A stretch of DNA of 64,000 nucleotides from Amaricoccus solimangrovi (GCF_006385685.1 NZ_VFRP01000003.1:124001-188000), one strand, 5' to 3'. Positions 33,628 through 41,362 are shown, counted from the stretch's first letter. Notes: generated from the sequence alone by a model not told the origin. Numbers and translations: made by a program.

Positions 33628-34935
33628 TCAGAAAAGCGAGGGTTGACGGTCGGAAGGGTCGGAATCGTCGGGCGAGTGCGGCCCGGCCGGGTCCTCGAGC
33701 CCCGCGATGACGCGGGCGATATGCGCCGCGTAATCGGGATCGCGCTCGATCAGGACGGCGCGGCGACCCTCGGCGGCGGCGGCCCAGCCGGTCGCGCCCG
33801 AGCCGCCGAACGGGTCGAGGATCAGCCCGCCGCGCGCCGAGACGAGCCGGACCAGCCAGCGCATGAGCGCGTGCGGCTTCACGGTCGGGTGTTTCGAGCC
33901 GCGCCGGTCGGCCGCGTCGGCTTTGGCGGAATAGAAGAACCGCCCGACCGATCCCTCGGCGTCGACGGGGAAGCGCGCGCGGACCTCAACCGACCCGTCA
34001 TGCGTGACATTCGCCGGCCAGCGCCCCGCGTCGATCGGATAGGCGCCGCCCCCGTTCAATCCGTTGCCGAGAATGCCCGCGCTTGCCCCTCGTGTCCGGC
34101 CCGAGACGGTTCCTCCGCTCGCGCCGATCCGCGCGGCGTCGATATTGAGCCCGCCGGTACCGGTCGCGAGATGTTGCCGGGCGATCGAGGACTCGGCGAG
34201 CGGCTTGCGGGCAAGGACGATCGGCTCGAATGCCGGCTTGAGTGCCGTGCCCCAACCGTCGAAGGCTTTGGCCGCCTCGGAAACGATGCCGCGGATCTCG
34301 CGCGCCGAGACGTCACGCATACCGTCCGCGTAGTCGCTTGCCCATCTCGCGACGGGGCTATGCCGCCCAATGATCTCACCCTCAACCCCGAGCACCTTGT
34401 CGATCGCGGCGGCGACATTGTGCGACTTCGGCATGCCCGAGCCATAGAGCCAGGCGAGTAGTGGCCCGCCGCCACCGGCGACGGCGCGGGCGAAGGCGCG
34501 CCCCTGATCCGGCGAGAGACCGTCGAGGAAATCGCCCCAGAGCGGCCCGGTCGCGTAGAGGTCGAGGATGGAGTCGCGGACCTCGAAACCCGCGTCCTCG
34601 ATCGCCACCGCCATCCGGTGAAAGGTCCGGCTGTGGTTGAAGGCGACGAGGTGGCCGCCGGGTTTCAGGACGCGGCCGAGCGTCGCCCAGGTCGCGGGGC
34701 GGAAGACGAGATCGCCCCCGTCCCATTCCTTGCCCATGAAACCGCGCGAGGCGCGCGCGAGAGGGCCGTCCGATTCCTCCCCCGCCAGCGCGGCCGTTGG
34801 CCCGCCGAAACGCCGGACAATCGAGGTCAGGTGATAAGGCGGGTCCGTCACGATCGCGTCGAAGCTATCGGCCGGGAGCCCGGCTGCGACCTCGAGGCAG
34901 TCGCCCGCGTGGAGCGTGATCGGCGCCGCTCTCAT
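33628..34935 (-). CDS. Phage DNA methyltransferase (N4/N6 type)
   Basis: ATG 34935 overlaps the upstream stop (ATGA), giving 435 residues. The catalytic motif TDPPYHLTS (near residue 30) and the S-adenosylmethionine motif LDPFGGSGATGWAA near the C-terminus place it in the beta class of N6-adenine/N4-cytosine enzymes. The KHPTVKPHALMRWLVRL segment before the second motif is typical. No cognate restriction gene is adjacent, so it is an orphan phage enzyme, probably protecting phage DNA or marking it. The element also carries the Type III Mod, hence two methylation activities. Confidence 0.9.
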   Translation of the reverse strand: MRAAPITLHAGDCLEVAAGLPADSFDAIVTDPPYHLTSIVRRFGGPTAALAGEESDGPLARASRGFMGKEWDGGDLVFRPATWATLGRVLKPGGHLVAFNHSRTFHRMAVAIEDAGFEVRDSILDLYATGPLWGDFLDGLSPDQGRAFARAVAGGGGPLLAWLYGSGMPKSHNVAAAIDKVLGVEGEIIGRHSPVARWASDYADGMRDVSAREIRGIVSEAAKAFDGWGTALKPAFEPIVLARKPLAESSIARQHLATGTGGLNIDAARIGASGGTVSGRTRGASAGILGNGLNGGGAYPIDAGRWPANVTHDGSVEVRARFPVDAEGSVGRFFYSAKADAADRRGSKHPTVKPHALMRWLVRLVSARGGLILDPFGGSGATGWAAAAEGRRAVLIERDPDYAAHIARVIAGLEDPAGPHSPDDSDPSDRQPSLF

Positions 34936-35417
34936 TCGTCCGCCTCCGCCGGAAGGTAGCGCGCGGCCGCCGGGTCGATCCGCCGCGCGACCGCGAGGAC
35001 CGCCGAGGCGCCGCGTTGCGGGTCGAGCCCGGTCAAGGCGTGGAGCCATCCGGTCAGCGCGGGGACACGGAGGCAGATCGCGGCCCCCCCGGTGTAGATC
35101 CGAAGAGGGAGCCCCGCGCGGGCATCCCAGCCCCGGACGAGGCCCCGGCGAGTCGTGGCGTCCTCGGCCGAGAAGCGATGCGCGTTGACGGGATCGGCGG
35201 CGTCCTCCGCGATCCGGCGGAGGACGAGCGCCGCCGCCTCCGCCCAGGTGTCGAGGCGGTGCGCGATCATGATCCGGTTAAGCCAGCGCGCGACGGAGCG
35301 ATCAATCAAGGGTTGTATGACGCGGACGCGAGCAGGGGTCCGCGCCGCGCCCAGGTTGGGCGAGGTGGTTTTGCTCAAGGCGACAACTATCGGTTTTTTC
35401 GGTGGAAGCCGGTACAT
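34932..35417 (-). CDS. First gene of the leftward early operon, unknown
   Basis: I take ATG 35417 as start (161 residues); a TTG at 35444 would add nine residues. The protein has RVIQPLIDRSVARWLNRIMI (helical), a middle with RRGLVRGWDARAGLPLRIY and a C-terminal helix. No family is recognised. It is coupled to the methyltransferase (ATGA) and starts about 140 bp from the divergent repressor gene, so its promoter lies in the repressor control region. Confidence 0.6.
   Translation of the reverse strand: MYRLPPKKPIVVALSKTTSPNLGAARTPARVRVIQPLIDRSVARWLNRIMIAHRLDTWAEAAALVLRRIAEDAADPVNAHRFSAEDATTRRGLVRGWDARAGLPLRIYTGGAAICLRVPALTGWLHALTGLDPQRGASAVLAVARRIDPAAARYLPAEADE
35391..35402. promoter_or_regulatory. 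Candidate repressor operator
   Basis: CGGTTTTTTCGG differs by one base from CGGTTTTTTCCG at 36239-36250. It lies just inside the start of the leftward gene. Binding by the 35560 repressor is inferred. Confidence 0.35.
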
Positions 35418-35422
35418 AGTCG

Positions 35423-35435
35423 CCGGAAAAACCGG
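35423..35435. promoter_or_regulatory. Candidate repressor operator dyad
   Basis: CCGGAAAAACCGG is an inverted repeat (CCGG arms, 5-bp A tract) immediately upstream of the leftward ATG (35417). Related CGG-T5/6-CCG motifs lie at 35391 and 36239. Confidence 0.45.
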
Positions 35436-35468
35436 ATCAAACAAGCGACGCTGGTATAGCTTTTTTCG

Positions 35469-35500
35469 GCGTTTTCGCGATCAGCGTTGCGTTTTCACGA
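35469..35500. promoter_or_regulatory. Tandem direct repeat in the divergent control region
   Basis: GCGTTTTCGCGA (35469-35480) and GCGTTTTCACGA (35489-35500) differ by one base and lie 20 bp apart, about two helical turns. They sit between the repressor start and the leftward operon, a standard place for operator sites. Confidence 0.4.
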
Positions 35501-35559
35501 ATCGCGTGATTTCTCGAACGGAAATCTGGTCCCCTGATCCCGTGAGGTCCTCCCGCGCC

Positions 35560-36204
35560 ATGCTTTCGCGACTCGCCCAGAACATCGAGCATTGGCGTCA
35601 GATCCGGGGTTACAGCCAGTCCCAGCTCAGTCAACGCGCAGGGCTTTCCGCGACCGCGGTCAATGACATCTTCAGGACCCCGGATCGCTCCCCCAGGTTG
35701 CAAACGGTCGAGCAGATCGCGGCGGCCCTCGATATCACGCTATGGCAGTTGCTCGAGGGCGCGGAAGGCCCGGAGCGTCCCGAGACGCCCCCGCCTCCTG
35801 CCGGCGCCGTTTCCGCCCGTGGCGCGGTCACCATTGTAGAACAAGGAGAATTCACGGCCGGGGAGCGCGCGCAGCTCGAAGCCTATCCGCCCGAACAGCG
35901 CGAGCGGATCAGGATCGCGGTCGCGATCGGACCGGATGCGATGATTTTCGGCATTCTCCCGGGCGAGCGTGTCGCGATCATCCCGCTCAGGGATTATTCG
36001 GGCAGGCTCGTCGTCGTCACCTCCGAATCCGGCGAGGCGACATTGCGCTATTGCCTCCCCCCCTGGCTGGTCGAGTTTCACCCCGGAGCCGCGCCGTCGC
36101 ACGAATTCATGGAGCGGCCGGGCCTGAAGGTCGTCGGCGCGATCAGCGGCGCGAGGGCCGTGAACGCGGGGGCCGAGGCACGATTCCCCGCGCCGGAAGG
36201 CTAA
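35560..36204 (+). CDS. Phage repressor, XRE helix-turn-helix with S24-like domain
   Basis: ATG 35560 gives 214 residues. The N-terminal 67 residues are a clear XRE helix-turn-helix (YSQSQLSQRAGLSATAVNDI, then a second helix QTVEQIAAALDITLWQLLEG). The C-terminal half resembles the S24/LexA-like domain of phage repressors (GPDAMIFGILPGERVAII and RLVVVTSESGE). The position of the catalytic Ser of the (D)SM box is Ala127 here, and no catalytic Lys is seen, so self-cleavage seems lost. It is divergent from the lytic operon and presumably maintains lysogeny. Operator-like motifs lie on both sides. Confidence 0.85.
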   Translation: MLSRLAQNIEHWRQIRGYSQSQLSQRAGLSATAVNDIFRTPDRSPRLQTVEQIAAALDITLWQLLEGAEGPERPETPPPPAGAVSARGAVTIVEQGEFTAGERAQLEAYPPEQRERIRIAVAIGPDAMIFGILPGERVAIIPLRDYSGRLVVVTSESGEATLRYCLPPWLVEFHPGAAPSHEFMERPGLKVVGAISGARAVNAGAEARFPAPEG

Positions 36205-36238
36205 GGCGCGGCCGCCGGCGAAAATTTTTGTCTCTTGA

Positions 36239-36250
36239 CGGTTTTTTCCG
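36239..36250. promoter_or_regulatory. Candidate operator over a -35-like box
   Basis: CGGTTTTTTCCG is a short inverted repeat that overlaps TTGACG (36235-36240), a good -35 hexamer for the rightward genes at 36324. The expected -10 region is weak. Motif shared with 35391 and 35423. Confidence 0.4.
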
Positions 36251-36323
36251 ATATTTCGCTTGATCGCTTCGCGCATAACGGGCAGATGCTGGCATACCAA
36301 ACAACCTAAAAGGGAATACGGCC

Positions 36324-36575
36324 ATGAATGGCCCGCTCGAGCAGAGTATTTCAATCGAAACCAGCGCGCTTTTCCTCGCGCGCCGCAACACGACCGACCT
36401 CCGCGCGGGCGATCGTGTGATCGTCCAGACCCATGACGCGGGGCAGCAGATCGAGGCTCTGGTGATGGGCGCGCACCCCGCCGAGGTCCTCGTCCGGTTT
36501 TCCCGGTGGAGCCAGACCTTCGCGATCCCTCCGGTCGCGGTGCTGCGTATGTTGCCGCGGGATCTCGCGGCATGA
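36324..36575 (+). CDS. Small phage protein, beta-rich
   Basis: The 83-residue protein starts at ATG 36324 behind AAAAGGGAATACGGCC. The sequence alternates as in a small beta-barrel (AGDRVIVQTHDAGQQIEALVMG, then EVLVRFSRW). No family is recognised. It is the first gene of a short rightward operon and overlaps the Fis-like gene (ATGA). Early control or anti-host functions are common at this place, but nothing specific is seen. Confidence 0.6.
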   Translation: MNGPLEQSISIETSALFLARRNTTDLRAGDRVIVQTHDAGQQIEALVMGAHPAEVLVRFSRWSQTFAIPPVAVLRMLPRDLAA

Positions 36576-36757
36576 GTGCCCCGTGCGTGGTCAAGGTCGA
36601 CGTCGCGGGAAAGACCTTCGATGAAGCCATTCGTGAATTCGAGTCGCGGCTGATCGCCGAGGCGATGCGGGCGAACCGCTATCGCAAGGTTGGCGCCGCG
36701 CGCTTCCTCGGGATCTCGCTGGACCGGCTCCATCGCCGGATCGCCAAAGGCGGATGA
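36572..36757 (+). CDS. Fis-like small DNA-binding protein
   Basis: The 61-residue protein starts at ATG 36572, overlapping the previous stop. After a short lead the sequence is a Fis/NtrC-type C-terminal helix-turn-helix: EFESRLIAEAMRANRYRKVG, then AARFLGISLDRLHRRIAK. Fis itself bends DNA and helps phage excision, so this could be a recombination directionality or transcription activator protein encoded by the phage. No other excisionase candidate is seen near the integrase. Confidence 0.75.
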   Translation: MSAPCVVKVDVAGKTFDEAIREFESRLIAEAMRANRYRKVGAARFLGISLDRLHRRIAKGG

Positions 36758-36991
36758 ATGCCCGCGCCCGGTCAGCCGGCGCGGCGGCGAGCGGTCACGC
36801 TCGCCGATCTGATCGAGGCCCGCGAGATCGTCGCGATCGTGATCGCAGAGGACGGCGCCGCCGCGCTTCCGATCCTCGAGCGGATCGAGGCCGAGATCGC
36901 CCGCGCGGAAGCCGAGGCGCGGGCCATTGAGCGCGCGCGGCTGATCGCTACGGGGGGCCGCTTCCGGGCGGCGTCCCGGGCTGCGGCGTAA
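36758..36991 (+). CDS. Small helical phage protein
   Basis: The 77-residue protein begins at ATG 36758 immediately after the TGA of the Fis-like gene. It is mostly helical, with charged heptad-like sequence (IEAEIARAEAEARAIERARL). No family is recognised. Likely cotranscribed with the two preceding genes. Confidence 0.55.
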   Translation: MPAPGQPARRRAVTLADLIEAREIVAIVIAEDGAAALPILERIEAEIARAEAEARAIERARLIATGGRFRAASRAAA

Positions 36992-37166
36992 AGCCGGCGG
37001 GAACATCCCGCTCGCCCCGAAAACAGGAGCGGCGCGCTCGGCTCGCGCGCCGCGTCATGAAACACGGAACCCGCCACGCGTTCCGAAACGCGGCCGCGCA
37101 TTTCGACGTCCATCGCGACGATTTCGAGGAAGCGGCCAGGCCCCATCGCCAGAAAGAGACCCGCTC

Positions 37167-37559
37167 ATGCTCGATATCGATGCCTCCGCCCAGCTCGCCC
37201 AGGACCTCCGCGCCGGGGTCCGCCTCGTCCCGCCGGCGGAGCGCCCCGCTCCGATTGCCCGCGTCCCCGCCGCTGGCCGCGCCTTCGACAAGCGCGGCCG
37301 CGAGGTCGAACCCGGCGATCCGGTCCTTTTCGCCGCCTGCGGTCCGGTCGCGGGCGTCGATCTCGGCCGCTACCTCGGCCGCGATCCCGCCTCGGGCCGC
37401 ATGGTCGCCCGGATCGACGCGGGCGAGCCGCGCGCCGGCGAACAGGCGGCGATCCTCCCGAGCACGACGGTTCGCGCGCGGGCCGAGGACATTCGCGCCG
37501 AGGTCCGCGCCGCCATCGCCCGCGAGATCCTGGCGCTCGACGGCCGCGAGGCCCTCTAG
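37167..37559 (+). CDS. Hypothetical phage protein at the end of the rightward operon
   Basis: The 130-residue protein starts at ATG 37167 with AAAGAGACC upstream. A central Gly/Asp-rich part (REVEPGDPVLFAACGPVAGV) looks beta-structured and the C-terminus is a helix (RAEVRAAIAREILALDG). No family is recognised. A strong hairpin follows within 30 bp, so it ends the rightward operon. The 175 bp before it (36992-37166) hold no convincing gene. Confidence 0.6.
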   Translation: MLDIDASAQLAQDLRAGVRLVPPAERPAPIARVPAAGRAFDKRGREVEPGDPVLFAACGPVAGVDLGRYLGRDPASGRMVARIDAGEPRAGEQAAILPSTTVRARAEDIRAEVRAAIAREILALDGREAL

Positions 37560-37586
37560 CCGCCAGCCGAGCCTCCTGAAACGCCG

Positions 37587-37616
37587 AAAGGGCCGCTCCC
37601 GGCGGAGCGGCCCTTT
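37587..37616 (+). terminator. Strong terminator after the rightward phage operon
   Basis: AAAGGGCCGCTCC (37587-37599) pairs perfectly with GGAGCGGCCCTTT (37604-37616) around a 4-base loop. The symmetric ends allow it to act in both directions, also for the convergent integrase. Confidence 0.85.
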
Positions 37617-37731
37617 CCTTGATTCGGCTCGGCGGGCTGGCGCCAGTCGTCGCCTTGAAGGCGGCGGAGCCAGGCGGCGCGAAGAATCTAGCCGTCCGCC
37701 TTCAATGGCTCCCGCCCCGAAGGGTAAATGC

Positions 37732-39039
37732 TCAAAGCGCGATCTTGCCGATTTCCTCGGCGACGCGCGCGAGCCGCCCGCCGGCGCCATATTTCGGCCG
37801 GGCGTATTTGTGGCCCATGAGGTCGGCCCGGATGCGATCGTCGCAGCCCGCGTCGAGCAGCCGGTCCTCGAAACCATGGCGCAGCGAATAGGCGGTCTGC
37901 CGGGGATTCTCGCGCAGGCCATTCTCGCGCATGTAGGCATTGACCGCCGTCGACCAGCTATCGTTTTTCCCCACGTAGCGCGAACAGCCGCCCGCGTCGC
38001 GGAGCCGGCGGAGCGCCTGGAGCGAGACCCCGAGGGCGGGGATTTCGCGCTCGCGGAGCCCGTGCGTCGTCTTGAGCCCGCGAAGCTCGTTCGGCCGGAT
38101 GCGGATATGCGGGATCGCATGGTCGAGGCGATAGTCCTCGGCGGCGAGGCCGATGATCTCGTTCGGCCCGGCGCCGGTGTTTATCATCGCGAGCAGAATG
38201 TCGCGGGCCTCGGTGTTCATGCCGTCGAGCGCGCCGGGCCTGAGGATCGCGTCGCGGATGAACTCGGCGGAGTAGGGGTCGCGCTTGGCGTGGCCCGCGT
38301 CCTTGAACCGGAGCCCCTTGAACGGGTTTTCGAGCCCGTAGTGCCGAAGGTCGTTCACGGTCTGGAATATGTCGGACAGTTGCCCGAACTGCTTGTTGGC
38401 CGTGTTCGGCGCGTGGCCCTTTTCGACCTTGGCCTGCCACCAGGCGCGGAAGCGCAGCACGTCCTCGCGACTGATCTCGTTGATCGGCACGTCGCCGAGG
38501 ACCCCGATCAGATCCGCGATCGTCGCCTCGCGGATGCCGCGCCAGCGTTTCGCCTGCGCCTCGTTCTTCCCCTTGAGCCGGTCGGTCGTGAGCGTGAAGA
38601 AATCGGCGAGCAGCTCGGACACCAGCGGACGCGGCGCGGCGATCATGCCGAGGACCGCCTTTGCCTCCGGGCCGGTCGCCACGACCCCGCCCGAGCCGAC
38701 GAGCGACTTCAGGCGATCAACCAGCTCGACGAGGTCGCCGGCGGCGAGATCCTCGGCCGGCCGGTAGGCGAAGCCGCGCGCCTTCGCGAGCTTCACGGCC
38801 GAGGCGTGACGCGCCTTCGCGTCGGCGCCGTTGCCCGCCTCGAGTGCCTCCCAATAGGCCCAGAGCTCGGCCGCGACGACGGGCGCCTTCGCGTGCGCCT
38901 CGCGCTCGGAATCAGTCTTGAGGGAGATCCTGACCGGTCGGCGCGGGTCGAGCGCCTCGAAGCGGCGCGGGACTCGCTGCTTGAAATACCAGTTTCCGCC
39001 GCGTGCGTAGACCCCGCCGGCCCCCGATTTCCGTCCCAT
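37732..39039 (-). CDS. int: Tyrosine recombinase / prophage integrase
   Basis: ATG 39039 with GGGAG upstream gives 435 residues; ATG 39054 is possible. An N-terminal arm-binding region (GGVYARGGNWYFKQRVPRRF), a SAM-like core-binding domain and a C-terminal catalytic domain are seen. YSLRHGFEDRLLDAG provides the second Arg box and LMGHKYARPKYG the His and the Tyr nucleophile (about residue 417). The first Arg box reads NTGAGPNE, with Gly where Arg is expected. It lies 132 bp from the attR core, next to the target tRNA. Arm motifs at 39063-39088 overlap its upstream region and may autoregulate it. Confidence 0.93.
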   Translation of the reverse strand: MGRKSGAGGVYARGGNWYFKQRVPRRFEALDPRRPVRISLKTDSEREAHAKAPVVAAELWAYWEALEAGNGADAKARHASAVKLAKARGFAYRPAEDLAAGDLVELVDRLKSLVGSGGVVATGPEAKAVLGMIAAPRPLVSELLADFFTLTTDRLKGKNEAQAKRWRGIREATIADLIGVLGDVPINEISREDVLRFRAWWQAKVEKGHAPNTANKQFGQLSDIFQTVNDLRHYGLENPFKGLRFKDAGHAKRDPYSAEFIRDAILRPGALDGMNTEARDILLAMINTGAGPNEIIGLAAEDYRLDHAIPHIRIRPNELRGLKTTHGLREREIPALGVSLQALRRLRDAGGCSRYVGKNDSWSTAVNAYMRENGLRENPRQTAYSLRHGFEDRLLDAGCDDRIRADLMGHKYARPKYGAGGRLARVAEEIGKIAL

Positions 39040-39062
39040 CCGAACCGCTCCCATCGCGCCAG

Positions 39063-39088
39063 TGTGGCGCATAATGGGGCGCATTTTT
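39063..39088 (+). promoter_or_regulatory. Putative integrase arm-type sites, right arm
   Basis: TGTGGCGCATAATG (39063-39076) and TGGGGCGCATTTTT (39075-39088) are tandem at a 12-bp pitch, like the pair at 335-360 in the other arm. They lie between the integrase start and the attR core, 83 bp from the core. Confidence 0.6.
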
Positions 39089-39170
39089 CGCCGAATTTTT
39101 CAAGGGTTAGCCAGCGCATTCGGTTAATGCGCTGTTTTTACTAGGCTTTTTCGCCTGCCGTGCTCGGCGA

Positions 39171-39185
39171 CTGGTGCCCGGGAGA
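39171..39185. repeat. attR core repeat
   Basis: CTGGTGCCCGGGAGA, identical to 247-261. It covers the CCA end, discriminator and acceptor 3' strand of the tRNA-Leu gene, so recombination keeps the tRNA intact. Confidence 0.88.
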
Positions 39186-39257
39186 AGACTCGAACTTCCA
39201 CGACCGTTAAGTCACTGGTACCTGAAACCAGCGCGTCTACCATTCCGCCACCCGGGC
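39172..39257 (-). tRNA. tRNA-Leu(CAG)
   Basis: The minus strand folds as a class II tRNA of 86 bases including encoded CCA. The 5' acceptor GCCCGGG pairs with CCCGGGC before ACCA. The anticodon stem CTGGT/ACCAG holds the loop TTCAGGT, so the anticodon is CAG (reads CUG). A long variable arm (GTGACTTAACGGTCGT region) and a T loop TTCGAGT are present. Its 3' end is the prophage attachment site. Confidence 0.95.
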
Positions 39258-39459
39258 AGGTGCCGATGGCGCGCATGTACAGATGCCTCCGGGAAGTGTC
39301 AACGGGGGTTGCGCGATCAGGAACGCGTGAATGGCCGCGGTATCATGTGCGACTGGCGCCCGCGGGCGCTCCGCGGGGCGGGTCTCGCGGCCAATTGCAA
39401 CTTGTCCGGCGGGGTTTCCGGCACTATTGCGAAATGGTGCGCCGCAAGGAGAATCGAAT

Positions 39460-40464
39460 ATGTCCCAGCCATTGCCCGTCACGGTGCCCATCGTCACGAT
39501 CTTCGGCGGTTCCGGCTTCATCGGCCGCTACATCGCCCAGCGGATGGCGCGGGCCGGGTGGCGGGTGCGCGTCGCGGTGCGCCGGCCGCATGAGGCGGGT
39601 TTCGTCCGTCCCTATGGCGTCGTCGGCCAGGTCGAGCCGATCCAGGCCAATATCCGCGACGACGCCTCGACCCGCGCGGCGATCGCCGGGGCGAGCGCGG
39701 TGGTGAACTGCGTCGGCCTCCTCGGCGAGTCGGGCAAGCAGACCTTCGAGGCGGTGATGGCCGATGGCGCGGGGCGCATCGCGCGGATCGCGGCGGAGGA
39801 GGGCGTGGGCGAGCTCGTTCATGTCTCCGCCATCGGCGCGGATCCCGAGAGCGACAGCGCCTATGGCCGGGCCAAGGCCGCGGGCGAGGCGGCGGTGACG
39901 GCGGCCTTTCCCTCCGCGGTGATCCTGCGCCCCTCGGTCGTCTTCGGCGACGGCGACGGGTTCTTCCGCAAGTTCGCGGGCATCGCCCGGGTGGCGCCGC
40001 TGATGCTGATCCCCAATCCGGACACGAAATTCCAGCCGGTCTATGTCGACGACGTCGCGGCCGCCGCCGCGCTGGCGATCACCGGCGACGTGGCGCCCGG
40101 CGTCTACGAACTCGGCGGACCCCGGGTCGCGCGGCTGAGCCGGCTGGTCCACGAGATGCTCGCGGTCATCCGCCGCCGCCGCTGGCTCTTCGCGATGCCC
40201 CGGAGCATGGCCTCGCTCCAGGCCTGGGCGGGCGACACGGCGCAGAAGGCGAGCTTCGGCCTCTTCACCAACACGCTGATGACGCGCGACCAGCTCCGCA
40301 TGCTCGCGAAGGACAATGTCGTGGCCCCCGATGCGAAGGGCTTCGCCGAGCTCGGGATCAAGCCGACGCCGATGGAGGCGGTCCTGGACAGCTATCTCTA
40401 CGTCTATCGCCCGCACGGGCAATACGACGCGATCCAGGAATCCGCCGCCCGGCTCTGGAACTGA
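39460..40464 (+). CDS. NDUFA9-like NAD(P)-binding protein of the complex I-associated SDR family
   Basis: ATG 39460 with AAGGAG upstream gives 334 residues. The Rossmann motif GGSGFIGRYIAQRMARAG lies near residue 17, followed by VRVAVRRP. VSAIGADPESDSAYGRAKAAGE and ILRPSVVFGDGDGFFRKFA are typical of the atypical short-chain dehydrogenases related to mitochondrial NDUFA9 (complex I subunit). Lys in YGRAK fits the active-site Yx3K. It lies 3 bp before uppP and likely shares its transcript. The exact role in bacteria is not settled. Confidence 0.85.
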   Translation: MSQPLPVTVPIVTIFGGSGFIGRYIAQRMARAGWRVRVAVRRPHEAGFVRPYGVVGQVEPIQANIRDDASTRAAIAGASAVVNCVGLLGESGKQTFEAVMADGAGRIARIAAEEGVGELVHVSAIGADPESDSAYGRAKAAGEAAVTAAFPSAVILRPSVVFGDGDGFFRKFAGIARVAPLMLIPNPDTKFQPVYVDDVAAAAALAITGDVAPGVYELGGPRVARLSRLVHEMLAVIRRRRWLFAMPRSMASLQAWAGDTAQKASFGLFTNTLMTRDQLRMLAKDNVVAPDAKGFAELGIKPTPMEAVLDSYLYVYRPHGQYDAIQESAARLWN

Positions 40465-40467
40465 GGC

Positions 40468-41277
40468 ATGGAGCATTCGCTGTTCGTCGCCGCGTTCCTC
40501 GGCGTGCTCGAGGGGCTGACCGAGTTCATCCCCGTCTCCTCCACCGGCCATATCCTGCTCGCGGGTCATTTCCTCGGCTTCCATTCGTCGGGCAAGGCTT
40601 TCGAGGTGCTGATCCAGCTCGGCGCGATCCTCGCGATCCTGTCGGTCTACGCGGGCCGGCTGATCCAGCTCGTCAAGGACGCGCCGCGCGATCCGAAGAC
40701 GCGGCGCTTCATCCTCGCGGTGCTGCTCGCCTTCCTGCCCGCGGTGGTCGTGGGCGTGCTCGCGCACGATTTCATCAAGCGGGTGCTCTTCGAGACGCCC
40801 TCGCTGATCGCGGCGATGCTGGTGGTCGGGGGCGTCGTCCTGCTGGTGGTGGACCGCTTCGCACCGGAGCCGAAATATCACGACGTAATGGACTTCCCGC
40901 TGCCCCTCGCGTTCAAGATCGGCCTCGTGCAGTGCCTCGCGATGATCCCCGGGGTTTCCCGTTCCGGCGCGACGATCGTGGGATCGCTGCTGATGGGCGC
41001 GGACAAGCGCGCGGCGGCGGAATTCTCCTTCTTCCTGTCGATGCCGACCATGGCCGGCGCCTTCGCCTACGACCTCTTCAAGAACCGCGACGTGCTCACC
41101 TGGGACGACGCGACGCTGATCGCGGTCGGTTTCGTCTGCGCCTTCATCGCCGCCGTCTTCGTCGTGCGCCACCTGCTCGATTTCGTCTCGCGGCGCGGCT
41201 ACGCGATCTTCGGATGGTGGCGAATCGTCGTCGGCCTGGTGGCTCTGGTGGCGCTCTGGGCCGGTGTCGGCGCGTGA
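40468..41277 (+). CDS. uppP: Undecaprenyl-diphosphatase UppP (BacA)
   Basis: The 269-residue inner-membrane protein removes a phosphate from undecaprenyl diphosphate, recycling the lipid carrier for peptidoglycan. The two signature blocks are present: [20 protein letters not shown] at about 17-36 and [19 protein letters not shown] near 160-180, with the conserved Glu, Ser and Arg. Seven to eight hydrophobic segments are readable. It starts 3 bp after the SDR gene. Confidence 0.95.
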   Translation: MEHSLFVAAFLGVLEGLTEFIPVSSTGHILLAGHFLGFHSSGKAFEVLIQLGAILAILSVYAGRLIQLVKDAPRDPKTRRFILAVLLAFLPAVVVGVLAHDFIKRVLFETPSLIAAMLVVGGVVLLVVDRFAPEPKYHDVMDFPLPLAFKIGLVQCLAMIPGVSRSGATIVGSLLMGADKRAAAEFSFFLSMPTMAGAFAYDLFKNRDVLTWDDATLIAVGFVCAFIAAVFVVRHLLDFVSRRGYAIFGWWRIVVGLVALVALWAGVGA

Positions 41278-41288
41278 TCAGGGGAGTA

Positions 41289-41305
41289 GGTCAGCGATGC
41301 TGACC
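41289..41305. promoter_or_regulatory. Inverted repeat copy 1 upstream of gltD
   Basis: GGTCAGC-GAT-GCTGACC is a perfect 7-bp inverted repeat 12 bp after the uppP stop. A near copy lies 74 bp downstream. It could be a terminator or one of two operator sites. Confidence 0.45.
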
Positions 41306-41362
41306 TTAATTCGCGCGGAAATTCGAGCCGGAGAGGGCCGGGAGAGGGAAAACATGAAAAAA

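Larger units (their letters stand above)
247..39185. mobile_element. Prophage integrated in the 3' end of tRNA-Leu(CAG)
   Basis: The element is bounded by a 15-bp exact direct repeat, CTGGTGCCCGGGAGA. The right copy is the 3' end of an intact tRNA-Leu. It carries a tyrosine integrase beside the tRNA, an S24-like repressor, primase and helicase, a lambda-like packaging/head module and a complete GTA-type siphovirus tail. Integrase, repressor, replication genes and att sites show that this is a prophage and not a gene transfer agent cluster. All structural genes except one probable frame disruption (29277-31313) look intact. Foreign-looking cargo includes a Type III R-M operon, two morons and a LacI/binding-protein pair. 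Confidence 0.92.

Noticed and set aside
37057-37166. Possible small gene starting at ATG 37057
   Set aside because: The frame does not stop before the next gene and has no family features.
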